Of a stretch of 64,000 bases of DNA, positions 42,749 through 53,976 are shown piece after piece. The notes beneath the pieces are model-generated. The model was not told the origin of the DNA and made no database searches. It saw nothing but the letters and a program-made list of their open reading frames with translations. The position numbers and the translations under genes are program-made. The stretch is from Cyanodermella asteris (Eukaryota > Ascomycota > Lecanoromycetes > Ostropales > Stictidaceae): the NCBI GenBank assembly GCA_900618795.1, contig UYJD01000001.1:3376353-3440352 (forward strand), read 5' to 3'. Within the stretch, counting starts at the first letter, position 1; each line of letters begins with the position of its first letter.

Positions 42749-44688
42749 CTAGTTTGCCATCAACGTTAGTCTTGTAAGCACCTTCTGGTCGCGGCTTTTG
42801 CTCTAATGCCGGTTCGACTGCAAGTAATTGCAAGTTACGTCAAATCACATGATGCATGGCTCAGCCAGCACAAAATATGATCTCAGGCCTGCAGACATGC
42901 CTAAGAAGGTCAAAGCTTATGTGATTCAAAACCCGGTCAGATGCAGGAGTGATGTTGGACAGGGGTCAGCAGCCGAGTGGGCCTTCCAATTGGCTGTCAA
43001 GCTGCGACTGTGTCCCAACTTTCCAGGCAGAGCCTCTGCCCTTGACTGCAGGAACTCAGCAAGTATGAGTTCGAAATCGAGTCTCGTGTTCGTCTGCTGC
43101 GATATCGTCTATTTGTATACTTGCTTGATAGTATTATCGTCATTTCCGGTGTTCGAAGCCAAGCTACAAGGAATTCGGCTTCCGGGCAGGGGTCCTCGAG
43201 CTCTCGGACTGTACATCGAATTTAGAGGTCTGTTCTTCGACCAGGGCTTGCATATAAGGATTTATGATCATTCCTCTGCGCAGCAAGACCATGACGAGTT
43301 GCTCGAAGTTTACGGAACTAGTATACATCAGGGAGCAGGTCGATATACGAGGGGCCGAGATACTGCACGGCCGACAACGGATGATGGAGACGAATGTCGA
43401 GCCTGGCAGTGCTGAGAGGCTCGTCTGCATCAAGAGCAGCTGCTCACTCGTGGTGCGTCGTCGGGCTTGCAGTGTCTGTTTGGCAGGCGGGCAGGGAAGC
43501 GCAGACAAGGTTGATGGGAGAGTCTGTGCTCTGGACAAGAGGCAGAGGGCGCGCACGTCCGGCAGCAGCAGCGAGTCGGCGAGATGGATTTGCTGGAGCG
43601 CACACGTTGAGTTGATTGTGTGTGCAAGCCTGTCCCACATCGTTTTTCGCCTTCTCTCGCCTTTTCCCCCGCCCAACCGTGTCGTTCTGTGAAGCGACTG
43701 CTGTGTCAGGCCCGTCCTTGGTTCCCCGCCGTCTTGGACAGATCATATTACTTCATCAGCTCACGTCCCGGCTGACTCCTCCTGCATCGCGCGCTAGCGG
43801 CTCTGCTCTTCTTTTTCTGCCTCCTTCTTAACCACTTCCGTCCCTCCTCCTAGCAGCTGCTCGTCTTCCTTCGGCCACTTGCGCGTTCTTGTCGACATTG
43901 TTCGCGCGTCTTTTCTGGGTGTCTCCTGATTTCGACCGATTCGGCGTTCCGAGAGCGTATTCAATCTTGTTCTCTGCTCTGGTTTTCCATCTGCATTGCG
44001 CCATCGCTGTGAGTTCGCCGCCCTCTGTCTTGCGCCATCGCCATCTACACCCCGCCCTTGTATATCCTCTCACGCCGCCGGCGCACTATATACTGTCACG
44101 AGAGAACAACGGATGAGCACATGTGTGTTGTGTTCGGGCTGTTGCAAGGTGGTGGAGCTTTGTGGCTTTACCAAGTAGATAAGCTGCTCGGGAATCTTGA
44201 TGCTAACTATATGGTCACAGTTCGCCCATTGTACGGTTTTGAAAGAGTTGGAAGATTGTATGTGAGTACAGCGTCTATATCAGCTATGATTTGAGAATCC
44301 GCGAACCCTCCGTTGCAAGCCCGAGCGCCCTGGTGGACGCACACGTGAAGAGCGAGGATATTTTGACCGACGATACGAGAGCTCTCAATGTCGAACCTCG
44401 AATGTTGAGACTTCTCCTGGACGCCTTCTGTGTCGGCGGCGGGGTGGAGTCGTGACTCCGGTTGCCGCGCTTCACGATTTGTTTTCGTTTCCACAGAATA
44501 GCGTTTCTGGGATTGATCGTTTCCTGACGCCGCGCCCGCTTCTTCACGCCCAACACTTGCCACAACGGGTCACTCCCAAAGCACCCAAGACAGCCAGCTC
44601 ACTCGACTCTGTCATGGGTCAAGTTGCCTGCCTATTGACACGCGCCAAAGAACCAACAAACGTTGACCCACGACCGGTACCCACATTA
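42749..44688. other. Intergenic, about 1.9 kb, upstream of the RRM gene
   Basis: No gene supported. CT-rich tracts around 43640-44100 look like promoter or leader sequence. Open frames at 42828-43692 show no motif. Confidence 0.35.
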
Positions 44689-44696
44689 TTATATAA
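44689..44696 (+). promoter_or_regulatory. TATA box of the RRM gene
   Basis: TTATATAA followed about 25-60 bp downstream by a CT-rich stretch (TTTCCTACACTCTTCATCC), the usual arrangement of a fungal core promoter with start site near 44720-44760. Confidence 0.55.
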
Positions 44697-44866
44697 GGGC
44701 TTGTGACCCACGGCTCTTGCAACTTTCCTACACTCTTCATCCTACAGACTTCTTCCAAGCGATCGTGTTCACGAGTAATTGCTTTTGCTGTTGCTTTGCT
44801 CCTGTGCTTTCCTTGTGCATGACGGCACACCTCTCTTCTCACATCGACTGACTCTTCACAGCAACA

Positions 44867-45079
44867 GTAAGTTTTAAACCCCCCGATTCACGATCCGCGA
44901 CCTTGCCAGCCCCTCGACATAAGATCTGATCGAGCCCCGCCGTCATCCGGTTCAGCACTACGACCTGCTTCGCCCTACAGGATCACTTCCCATTCGCGCA
45001 GCGACGTCCAACGCTCGTCCTGTTCGTGACTGTACAGAAGCTTACCGCGTGTTTCAGATATACGATTCTTGACTTGTAG
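44867..45079 (+). other. Putative 5' UTR intron of the RRM gene
   Basis: A GTAAGT donor after CAACA and a CTTGACTTGTAG acceptor 21 bases before the ATG at 45100. It is about 213 bp long with no coding content. Confidence 0.45.
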
Positions 45080-45099
45080 ATCCCTTCTCAGTTGACAAC

Positions 45100-46411
45100 A
45101 TGTCTTTCGCTGGTGGATACGACAACTCGGCCGGTTTTCCTGCCGGACAGGGTGACGCAGGTGCTCCTCCGGGTCCCCCTGGCGGTGTGCCCGACCAGCA
45201 GCAGGGCATGGGCGACCCAGGCGCCTTTGCAGGTGGCCCGAGCGATGGAGGCTCGCAGTCTGGCGGTGATGGCAAGACCACGCTCTGGTGAGTCTGCACG
45301 GCATCCGCTTACAAACCAAATTGACACGTTCATCAGGATGGGCGAACTCGAGCCATGGGTCGACGAGAATTTTGTCCGCAGTGTCTGGTTCAACCTGGGA
45401 GAGAGCGTGAATGTTAAGATGATTCGTGACAAGTTCTCGGGTTCGAACGCTGGATATTGCTTCGTCGACTTTCAAAGCTCTGCAGCTGCTGCAAAGGCCT
45501 TGACATACAACGGACAGGTGATCCCCAACTCCAATCGCCCCTTCAAGCTCAACTGGGCCTCTGGTGGTGGACTGGCCGAGCGTGGTCGCGAGGATCGCCC
45601 TGCCGAGTACTCCATCTTCGTCGGTGATCTTGGCCCTGAGGTCAACGAGTTCGTTTTGGTTTCTCTCTTCCAGAGCCGTTTCAATTCCTGCAAGTCTGCA
45701 AAGATCATGACCGATCCGATTTCCGGCATGTCTCGCGGCTACGGCTTTGTCCGCTTCGGCGAGCAGCCCGACATGGAACGCGCTTTGAACGAGATGCAAG
45801 GTGTTTACTGCGGTAATAGACCTATGCGCATTTCCACCGCAACCCCGAAGAACTCGAAGCACCACGGCGCCATGCAGCAACCAGGTCACGGAGGCCCCAT
45901 GGGTCCGATGGGCGGTCCAGGCATGTACGGTGGCGGTGGGGGTCCTGCAATGGGTCAGCCTCCCATGGGATTCTACGGTGCTCCCCAGCCGATGAATCAA
46001 TTCACGGATCCTAACAATACCACGGTTTTCGTCGGCGGGCTTTCCGGATATGTCACTGAGGATGAGCTCCGCTCGTTCTTCCAAGGATTTGGTGAGATCA
46101 CCTACGTCAAGATTCCGCCAGGCAAGGGCTGCGGGTTCGTTCAATTCGTGCAGCGTCACGCCGCCGAGATGGCCATCAATCAAATGCAGGGCTATCCCAT
46201 TGGAAACAGCCGCGTACGCCTTAGCTGGGGTCGCAGCCAGAACAACTCCGGCCCTGCTGGCACCCCGTACCGTCCTGCGCCTCCACCTCCAGTCTTTCCT
46301 TCCATGGGCATGCCGCCAACTCACCAGTATGGCAACTATGCGCCGATGAAGGTCAGTCTTTCTTTTTACCGTCTGGTTCCTGTCTCATTGTATGCTAACG
46401 ACGCACAGTAA
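45100..46411 (+). CDS. Three-RRM RNA-binding protein (Nam8/Csx1/TIA-like)
   Basis: Exons 45100-45287 and 45337-46351, with a 49-bp intron (GTGAGT donor, CATCAG acceptor) that restores TTLWMGEL. RRM1 has LWMGEL and AGYCFVDF, RRM2 IFVGDL and RGYGFVRF, RRM3 VFVGGL and KGCGFVQF: complete RNP2/RNP1 pairs. A Gly/Met/Pro-rich linker separates RRM2 and RRM3. The architecture matches fungal post-transcriptional regulators of the Nam8/Csx1/TIA type, which bind U-rich mRNA or pre-mRNA. Exon 2 ends ...APMK at a GTCAGT donor. The next acceptor (ACGCACAG at 46408) puts a TAA directly after, giving about 401 aa; without splicing the frame also ends at 46411. Coding-like sequence further on (46922-47303) may be the true C-terminus. 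Confidence 0.85.
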
Positions 46412-46921
46412 GCTGATTCCTTCTTCGCTCTCGCGGCTTGCCCGCATTGCCACCAGCTGCTCCCCTTGAACCCGCAAGTCCTTTTTGTGCATTCAAGATT
46501 CGATTCTCTGGGTGGACACTTGTGCTTTGCAAACTTATGTGAGCTGCATGTTTGAGCGTGGAGTTGCGGAGTTGGCGTTCACAACAATTTTCACGAAATG
46601 AGCGAAGGCGTAGGAAAGATTCACCCATCACGCGGAAGTCTGGAGTTTGATTGATTGATACACGAATGGTCAGCACACGACGAACATGATTCTCCTAACA
46701 TGGATGGAGATATGATGGCACAAGATGGAATTTCGAAAGGTCACAATTTACGAGTGATCAGGATTTATGGTGGTTCTGAGATTTGTGGTCTGCAACCGAC
46801 AACACCTAAGCTGCTTGAACCGGTAGCCTGCTTGGGCTTACAGACATCACAATCAATTTCACTTTGTCCCAAATTTCGAGCATGTTTTGAGAGGATGTTG
46901 TTCGGGCTCGACAGATTGTAG

Positions 46922-47303
46922 ACCAAGTTGCTTTGTACCTGGCCCCCCTTCGAACGTGCTGCTGGCTTGCCTCCGCCCACCACCGCCCCTTCGCAAACTC
47001 CGCCAACTCCATTCGCTCAGCCGCTTCAATGTTGCCATCATCTCCCAAAGCCATCATCTCTCGTCTTGTGCCTCTGGTTGAGCTGACATTGAGCTTAGCC
47101 CATACGCAGCGCACAATCACGGACCGTCGTACGGTGAGTCTCCGGCCGATTCAGTACCTGGCGCATTGCCCGAGGATGTGCCTGGGCCGCTCGACAGCCT
47201 GCCAGTCGGGAGATCGAATGAAATCTTCCACATCGAGCGACAAGGGCGCATCAATCGCCTCGAAGCCGAAAGCCGAGGGTTCGACAGCGTCTTCGCACAG
47301 TGA
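46922..47303 (+). CDS. Putative 3' exons of the RRM gene
   Basis: Two coding-looking blocks follow the RRM gene. From 46922 (after an ATTGTAG acceptor, in phase with exon 2) the frame reads PPFERAAGLPPPTTAPSQTP, then PFAQPLQ. From about 47110 a second block reads HGPSYGESPADSVPG, LPEDVPGPLDSLPVG, NEIFHIERQGRINRLEAESR and ends at a TGA (47301-47303). An intron of about 79 bp (GTTGCC donor at 47031, GCAG acceptor at 47109, GCTGAC branch) would join them in frame, but the donor is weak. It could be a long isoform's C-terminus or a separate small gene. Confidence 0.45.
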
Positions 47304-47654
47304 ATGTTGGACTCAGAACGTCCGAAAGAGGAGGGTCGTCCCAGACTTATACACACAGAATTGTTTGCACCGCTGTTATCGCTTATCGCTTGGGCATTAG
47401 AGTTCAGAGACTTGTCGCGTGATGAGTACGTTTGGTAGGTGCAACCACGACGCCGAAAAAATCTGGAGCGCTCACGTTTGTTTCACGCCACAACAGCTCA
47501 GGCAGGGACGAGGGTCGATGGTCCGCATGGGAACTTTGCAGCCTCGTTCTGCTCATATTGCTATCTTGATATTGGTCTCGCTTATTTGAGAATGATTTTC
47601 TGAACGCCAAGGCAGTCTATTGCCACTTCACTGTTTTCGTTTTGTGCTCATGTC
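47304..47654. other. Intergenic
   Basis: Nothing recognised. Confidence 0.3.
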
Positions 47655-47960
47655 TCAATCTCGCGGCGGCAAAAGACTGCACATGGCCTCACGTCTGCAC
47701 CCCAAGAACCAGCGGTTAGTGGTGTCTACAAATCTAGGAGGTTGCGCATGTTCGCTCTTGAAAATGGCACCCCAAAGCTCTTTCCGCAACAACAAGATCT
47801 TCTTGGCAAGAGTGAACAGCTTTGCTGGCGTTTTTGCTGACCGCGCCTTCCGAATTTGGAGGTCCTCACCATGAAATCCACCATCACTGGAAGTCGCGCT
47901 CGATTCGCTGTCCACGCGCTCAACTTCTCCTTCAGGCCACCGTCGCAGTCTTCTTCACCT
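47655..47960 (-). other. Coding-like minus-strand segment without an ATG
   Basis: An open frame reads RRWPEGEVERVDSESSATSS, then KTPAKLFTLAKKILLLRKEL and PPRFVDTTNRWF, with clear coding style. No ATG or convincing upstream acceptor was found. It may be an internal exon or a relic; the family is unknown. Confidence 0.3.
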
Positions 47961-48107
47961 CATCAGAGCATATCTTCGTTCTTATGGTGTAGCCTCTCTT
48001 TTCCATCCCTTTGAACCTGGCCCCTCCGACTTTGGGTCGGCAGTTCACCCATAACTCACATACACAAGACCGAAGACTCAGCTTCTGCCCGCATCCCACC
48101 AGTCGCC

Positions 48108-50505
48108 ATGCGTTACCTCAATTGGGACGTTCTCATGTTCCCTACAGACACGCGCACGCCCGTCCAAGAATTTCGTACAGCTTGTTTCGTTGTGCCAGAT
48201 GCCGAGGCGTACAACACTGGGCAGTACACACGTCAGTCCTGGCCAATGATGCAAAAATGCCTTTTGTTACAAGTGCAACACCCTGTTCGGTCGCAGCTAA
48301 CCTCTCTCAACAGCTCCATCTGTTGGTGTCGGTAGCTCTGGGGGTAGCCGAGTATACCCCTTGCGCCAGATGCCCACTGTGAGCTGCTTCGTTGTCAGCC
48401 AGCCCGAACACACTCCTTTCAGGATCAGCGTTCATAGCTGGGAGAAGCCAGAGTTGAGCTCCGTCCAAAAGGAGAGAGAGGCCGAGGGCAAGGTGCCAGC
48501 CTTTGAGGTTCGAGTCATAGTGGACGGCCACCTCGCAGGGTGAGTTGCTTATTCATGCTGCCCGCACGAGACTGACAGAAATACAGAGCTGAAACCTATC
48601 CCGTGGTTGGAAACAGCGATGCGGCTTGGCCGATGGTTGTTCGTAAGTCTGAAGAGAAAAACAGCCCTACACCACTTACATACTGACATGTCGCAGAAAA
48701 TTCCATATGTGAGTAGCAATGCGAGCGTTCTGACTTGCAGATGACTGATGGTGCGGTTCAAGACCCGGATCGATGTGGACAGCGTGTAGAACCTCTCAGA
48801 TGGCCAAAGTTCCATGAAGAAATGTGCACCAACGTCAGCTGGAATGCCGGTGATGACCGAGGACGTATCAAGGTTGTAGTAGCCGAAGGCTGGCAGGAGT
48901 CTATCAATACAGGTTCTCCATTCATCAGACTGAAAAGCCTGGTCAATTTCGCTTTCCAGCATGCGCCCCTAGGTATACCCTCCGCCTCCTAGCAGTCTCG
49001 TATACTGACTTTGAACAGACAAACTGGAGAATGCTCAAATCGCATGGCCGAACAAGATGATGTGGGTGCCTCAATTCTGTGGCTTACCATCCGCATCGCC
49101 GCATAAACCGCTGGTCAATGGGATTCATGGTCACTCGCTGCAAGACCGACGTACCAGTACCAGTACGAGTTCTGGCGGCATGTCTGTGGACACCTACAGC
49201 TATGCTCGCATGATGCCTCCACCCCTGCAAAGTCTAAGCATGCCTGCTGATGGTCAGCATGCCCAATCATCTGGCGATCCATTCTTGGATCCAGCAAACA
49301 ACGTGCATATCCGGCGTATACAGGCGCAGCGGGCCTCGGATCAAAGCGATCTGACGATGGCAGACTGGCCTTTGGATCATTCCGACCACACTGCCAGCCG
49401 TATGGCTGCTCCGGGTAAAGCTGGCTCGGGCGGCTTTGGTGCCGACGGTTCTCGAGGTGTCTTAGATCGGGCAGAGCTCCTAGGACCGAAGATCTCACTT
49501 TGGGGAGGTGGAAATCGACGATGGTCGTCAGCATTCGCGCCAATGGCCTCCAACCCAACTTTAATGGGTAATTTGAACGCATCGCCCCATGCTGGCTCGG
49601 GAATTCAACCCCCACAGAACACGAGATCAAACAGTAACATCTCGACGCTGCCCAAAAGCTGCATCGCGACTCCAACTACTAACAGTAAGGTTGCCACTCA
49701 GCTCGAAGCCACGGTATTAGATGAGGAGACGCCAATCAAGTCCGCCACTGATGAGACCGCAAACGCGGCTACCAACTCCAGGCCCAAAAGGACCACGTCA
49801 AGCACCGTCAAAGGTCGCAAGGAAGGCAAGGCCCGAGGCTCGAAATCGACGTCAATCTCTCATTTAGATCAGCGCAAGCCATCGTATGGAAACAGGATGC
49901 CCAGTGACTACGAGGTTCCTTCGTCGGCAGACAGCAAGCGCAAGAGGTCCCGCGCGATGGTTCATGCCGATCGGGGCCCCAATGCTCAATCTCATGGCCC
50001 GTTGGACATGACGCCCGAAAACAGTCCGAAGCGGAAGATATCCAAGACTGAGGGTGCCCACGAAGTCGAACCCCATTCGAATGTTAGCACCCCCGGAGGC
50101 GGCGTGCGTCTATCAGATCCTCCATCTTTGGCCGAAGTCTAGAATACAGATCCGCTGCATCGATATGTCTTTGGCCAGGCATACGACTCGTTTTTACACA
50201 AGATCAAAAGGTTGGATGGCACATTCCCACTTATCGACGACGAAACATGGTGTGGTACTCATAGATTCAAGTTTCTTGAGTGCTTTCAGGAGACATGTGC
50301 AAAGTATCACATTCCTGAGGAGAATTATCGACCAGAGCTTGTCCGCCTCTTTCAGTGCTTTTCGAAAGAGTTTAAACGCCCAGGTCAATGCCACGACAAT
50401 TCTTCGTGCTCAAAAGATATAACATCAGACGAAACTACATCGACAGAGACGGAAGAGCTTGATTCGGACACCTGGAGTGACGAAGGACCAGACAGCGCTG
50501 GGTGA
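48108..50505 (+). CDS. Unrecognised many-exon protein with disordered C-terminus
   Basis: Proposed exons are 48108-48231, 48314-48539, 48587-48642, 48697-48708, 48763-48972, 49019-50082 and 50143-50505 (about 684 aa). The N-terminal ~220 residues look like one folded domain: MPTVSCFVVSQPEHTPFRIS, HSWEKPEL, FEVRVIVDG, AWPMVV, LRWPKFHEEM, GRIKVVVAEGW and FAFQHAPL. I know no name for it. The middle is Ser/Thr/Lys-rich and disordered with nuclear-type KRKRSR; the last exon has a helical region (HRYVFGQAYDSFLHKIKRL) and an acidic tail. Introns 1, 2, 3 and 5 are canonical. The 12-bp exon and its acceptor at 48762 (rather than the stronger site at 48740, which breaks the frame) are tentative. The last intron (50083-50142) removes an in-frame TAG and lacks a clear branch point. 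Confidence 0.6.
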
Positions 50506-51265
50506 TTTAACAATAATGTCTGGGCGTTATTCAACCAGGAGAGGCTGGCTTGGTTCAGGGTGAGAGCCGGGGCAATCAAAGCTCCGGCCGGGCCTGACAC
50601 CGGCTCTATCATGTCTACGACTGGACAAAAGCCTGGGTTCTTACTCAAGTCAATAGGCTGAGATTGGCTTTTGCGGCAAAGGCCAACACGCAGTGTAGTC
50701 CTGTAGGCTGTATTATGTTGTTTGATATCAATTATTTCCAAAAAGTCCTCGAGCATGATCGAGAATTCGAGGCGCAGCCAGCGGCAAAGTAGATCCCACC
50801 GCGAACACAGCTACCGGTTCCCGGTCTCTCGTACTCCGTGAAAGAGGGGCCGGAATATTAGCGCCAAGGCTGTCGCTTGAGCCGAGATTTATCCCGGCCA
50901 TCGAGCTTTTCCCCACGTAACGTTCCCCGCTACCTACAACTACGACGAGCATGTTATGGGACCGTGAAAGGTCAATGCCTGATCATCTCAATGGACGAGC
51001 ATCGGCTGGTCGATCACGTGACAGATACGACAGGTGTATCAGGGATTTCACGGCACTTTTGACTCCTCGAGGGCTTTGACGTAGATCTGTTATTTCCATT
51101 TGTTCGCCTCTTCTCTGTTCTGGGCAATGACCTTTTGCTGACCTTTGCTACGATGATATCTGATTACTGACTCATCATCCAACTCACGTTCAAGGCGCGA
51201 AGAGGGTTTGATTCTTGAACACTTTGTCCGCACGGTGCCATCTTGGAGTTAAAACCTTGACCAGC
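50506..51265. other. Intergenic
   Basis: No gene supported. It includes the promoter of the reductase gene at its right end. Confidence 0.4.
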
Positions 51266-51272
51266 TATATAT
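51266..51272 (+). promoter_or_regulatory. TATA-like element of the reductase gene
   Basis: TATATAT about 43 bp upstream of the ATG at 51315, within a short leader. Confidence 0.4.
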
Positions 51273-51314
51273 CGACCTCCCGCTCATGAGCATAGAAAGA
51301 TTTAACAACCCAAC

Positions 51315-52358
51315 ATGTCCTCGTCAGTAGTCCGTCCCGGCGACTGGGTCCTCGTCACAGGTGTCAGCGGCCTGATCGGCTCCCACGTCGCCGACCACCT
51401 CCTCGCCCGCGGCATCAAAGTCCGTGGCGCAGTCCGCACTCTCGAAGAAGCGAAAATGATGAAATCCGTCTTCACCAGGAGGCACCCCACCGCTATTTTT
51501 GAACCTCGCATTATCGAGGACATGAAGCTCGCCGGTGCCTTCGACCAACACGTCGATGGCATGGCCGGTATCGCCCACGTCGCCTCAGACCTCTCTTTCA
51601 ACCCGGACCCGGAGGTCGTCATCACGGGCTGCGTCAACGCCGTAAAACAACTCCTGACGGCCGCGAAACGAGAGCCGAGCGTGATCAGGGTCGTGTACAC
51701 GAGTAGTAGTAACGCGGCTACGAACCCCGAGGTCGGGATGCCCGAACGGAGGGTTGACGAGGAGACGTGGAATGAGGGGATTCTGGAGAAGGCTTTCAAG
51801 CCCCCGCCTTACGACGATGAGCATGGGTATGTGGTTTATGCGGCGTCAAAGTATGCCTGTGAGAAGGCGGCGTGGGAGTTTGTGAGGGAGGAGAAGCCCG
51901 GGTTTGCGTTTAATACGGTGCTGCCGAATTATACGACAGGGAAGATTTTGCAGCCTTTGGATGTGCCCGGTGCGGGGAGTACGGCACGTTGGGTCAGAGA
52001 TGCATTTGAGCATCCCGAGCGCGAAGAGTACATTTCGAAGATTCGAGACCAGCCGCCGCAATGGGCGGTCGATGTGGAAGATGTTGCAAAGTTGCACCTC
52101 GCGGCGCTGTTATTTGAAGACGTGCAGAGCGAGCGGTTGTTGGGCTTTGCGCACAGATTCTGCTATGGATCGTTCTTGGATCAGTTCAGGGGTCTAGCGC
52201 CGAAGAGGCAGTTCCCGGAAGCTGGCAACAGAGAGATGCCATCTACGGTAGCGGATACCAGCAAGTCGGTGGAGCTGTTGAAGAGGTTTGGGCTGAATGG
52301 CTGGATGAGCTTTGAGGAGAGCGTGGCGCAATCTTGTCTGTGTGCGGCCGAAGGATAG
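51315..52358 (+). CDS. Gre2-like NAD(P)-dependent aldehyde/ketone reductase
   Basis: Intact 347-aa single-exon extended SDR of the NAD-dependent epimerase/dehydratase superfamily. The cofactor motif is VTGVSGLIGSH from residue 14, with an AVRT segment after beta-2. The catalytic YAASK is at about 175-179, preceded by the VVYTSSS strand (Ser near 130). Relatives include yeast Gre2 and fungal aldehyde reductase II, which reduce alpha-keto aldehydes or prochiral ketones using NADPH. The substrate here is unknown; it could act in detoxification or secondary metabolism, but no biosynthetic cluster surrounds it. Codon use is strongly GC-ended in the first half (many ...C codons) and less so after about 51800. 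Confidence 0.88.
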   Translation: MSSSVVRPGDWVLVTGVSGLIGSHVADHLLARGIKVRGAVRTLEEAKMMKSVFTRRHPTAIFEPRIIEDMKLAGAFDQHVDGMAGIAHVASDLSFNPDPEVVITGCVNAVKQLLTAAKREPSVIRVVYTSSSNAATNPEVGMPERRVDEETWNEGILEKAFKPPPYDDEHGYVVYAASKYACEKAAWEFVREEKPGFAFNTVLPNYTTGKILQPLDVPGAGSTARWVRDAFEHPEREEYISKIRDQPPQWAVDVEDVAKLHLAALLFEDVQSERLLGFAHRFCYGSFLDQFRGLAPKRQFPEAGNREMPSTVADTSKSVELLKRFGLNGWMSFEESVAQSCLCAAEG

Positions 52359-53235
52359 GCTTACAAGCAACTTTTGAGACTTCGCCCAAGCTGCGTGCCT
52401 CAGTCCTGTTCCTAAGTGTTCCTTGAAGCATTGAAGACCGCGCCGTTGACCGGCCGGGCGGCGGCTGTTGGGACCATGTTTCACGAACGGTCCTCGCGGC
52501 GGCCATGTTCACGGCCCGAGCGACAGACCACTACAACTGCAAACTTTTCTTGCTCTGTTCTTCGTCAACACCTTGTCATCTTATCGCCCTTGTTTGATTG
52601 TTCATGGCCCGTCATGCTGAATGCTAGCGATTGGTTGCAAGGGGTTCATCAATTCGTTCATCACCTTGTTCTCATTTTGGATCGCGCTGCTCCCGACATC
52701 AAGCGGGCCTTGGGATATGTCATCTCTGAACGGTCACTAGAAGGTCTCGTTTGGCCTTGATTGAGGTTGTGTCAAGTCGTGTTTGAGGTCTTTGCCAGGA
52801 TCGGCCACAAATTCATGATGTAGGTCTGCGGGGACTTGCACGGCCTTTCACGACCAGGACAATCCAGTCGACGCGATTTCTGGCCAGTGATCAGGCCTGA
52901 AACAAACTTGAGACTGATCTCAGCTTGTTGCTGACCATTTGCTATGCGCGTCTCCTGGATCTCAACGTTTGATACGGTCGCCGGTCGAGAAAGCTGCGCC
53001 AGGTGGCCATCGCAGGTGCAACAGATGTATGACTCTATGTATAGTTGGCATACAGTGCGCTCTGCTTTGCTTGAACATCTGAGAGGCCGTGCCGGCCACA
53101 TACACAGACAGCAGAGCGCATTGTTGTTTCCGCATTCTGGTCGCTCCATATCCCCTTATTTTCAGACCGCGTTCTAAACAGCCCTAACAGCATAGTCGTC
53201 TATTGCCATATCCTTCGCCTTGCGACATCTCAATC
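52359..53235. other. Intergenic
   Basis: No supported gene. A 114-codon plus-strand frame (52416-52760) has no motif. Confidence 0.35.
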
Positions 53236-53976
53236 ATGAAGTTCATCTTTGCAACAGCCCTATGCGCCAGCTTCACGCTTTGCAATTGCGAGCTAGGCTC
53301 AACCGCAATCCCAATCGCCTCCATACTGAACAACCCCTCGAGCCCGGCCGATCCCCTCGCGGAAAGCGCAATTCCATCGGACGGCGCCGTTGCCCACTAC
53401 ACCAAACCTGCCTCCGGATCTCCAACTCCAACGCAAGGCGCCTGGAACTGGTACCCACCGGGCTACCTGAAGGCGTCAACGGCGAGCTGCAACTACACAA
53501 ACGCCGCCGGCACCGTGATGACGGGCAACGGAGCCAACCCAAAGTACAACAAGGACGTCCAACAGATCATCCTCCTCGACGACTGGGACACGTTCTGCTG
53601 GAAAGGCCAGAGCGTGGGCGGCCCGGGCATCGACGTGGCCCACAGCATCTCGCCGACCGTGCTCGGTTCCTGGCCGGCTAACGGATCGAGGATCGTCGCT
53701 TTCAACGGTGCGTGTGCCGGTCGCGATGACTTTAGTGGGTTCGTCGGTGATGTGTTTGCCGGGATGGGGAGGGCGGACCTGGGGCATTCGGCTTGCTATG
53801 AACCCCCCGGAGGGGCGACCAGTGTCATGATGGTTCCGGTCGGTTTCGACTTGGAGAATGCTCCCAAGTTTCGGAATAATACGGCCGGCGCCGTGAATGG
53901 GACCACGCCGCATAGACGGGATCTGGGGTCTGGATTGGTCGGTCAACGGGCTCGCAGGGCTCTGGGAGTCTCATAG
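53236..53976 (+). CDS. Secreted protein, unknown, with dibasic sites near its C-terminus
   Basis: The ATG at 53236 opens a signal peptide (MKFIFATALCASFTLCNC). The mature part has further Cys residues (SCNYT, TFCWKG, GACAG, SACYE), compatible with two disulfides, and N-glycosylation sequons (NYT, NGS, NNT, NGT). Trp-rich and Gly-rich blocks (QGAWNWYPPGYL, ILLDDWDTFCWKGQSVGGPG) suggest a compact extracellular fold. The C-terminus carries Kex2-type dibasic sites (HRRD, RARRA). It could be an effector-like or cell-wall protein; no family is recognised. The upstream frame extension is ignored because only this ATG starts a signal sequence. Single exon, 246 aa. Confidence 0.7.
   Translation: MKFIFATALCASFTLCNCELGSTAIPIASILNNPSSPADPLAESAIPSDGAVAHYTKPASGSPTPTQGAWNWYPPGYLKASTASCNYTNAAGTVMTGNGANPKYNKDVQQIILLDDWDTFCWKGQSVGGPGIDVAHSISPTVLGSWPANGSRIVAFNGACAGRDDFSGFVGDVFAGMGRADLGHSACYEPPGGATSVMMVPVGFDLENAPKFRNNTAGAVNGTTPHRRDLGSGLVGQRARRALGVS

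Noticed and set aside
44975-46324. 449-codon open frame on the minus strand opposite the RRM gene
   Set aside because: It is fully antisense to three intact RRM domains and its composition is that of a reverse shadow of GC-rich codons; no motif.
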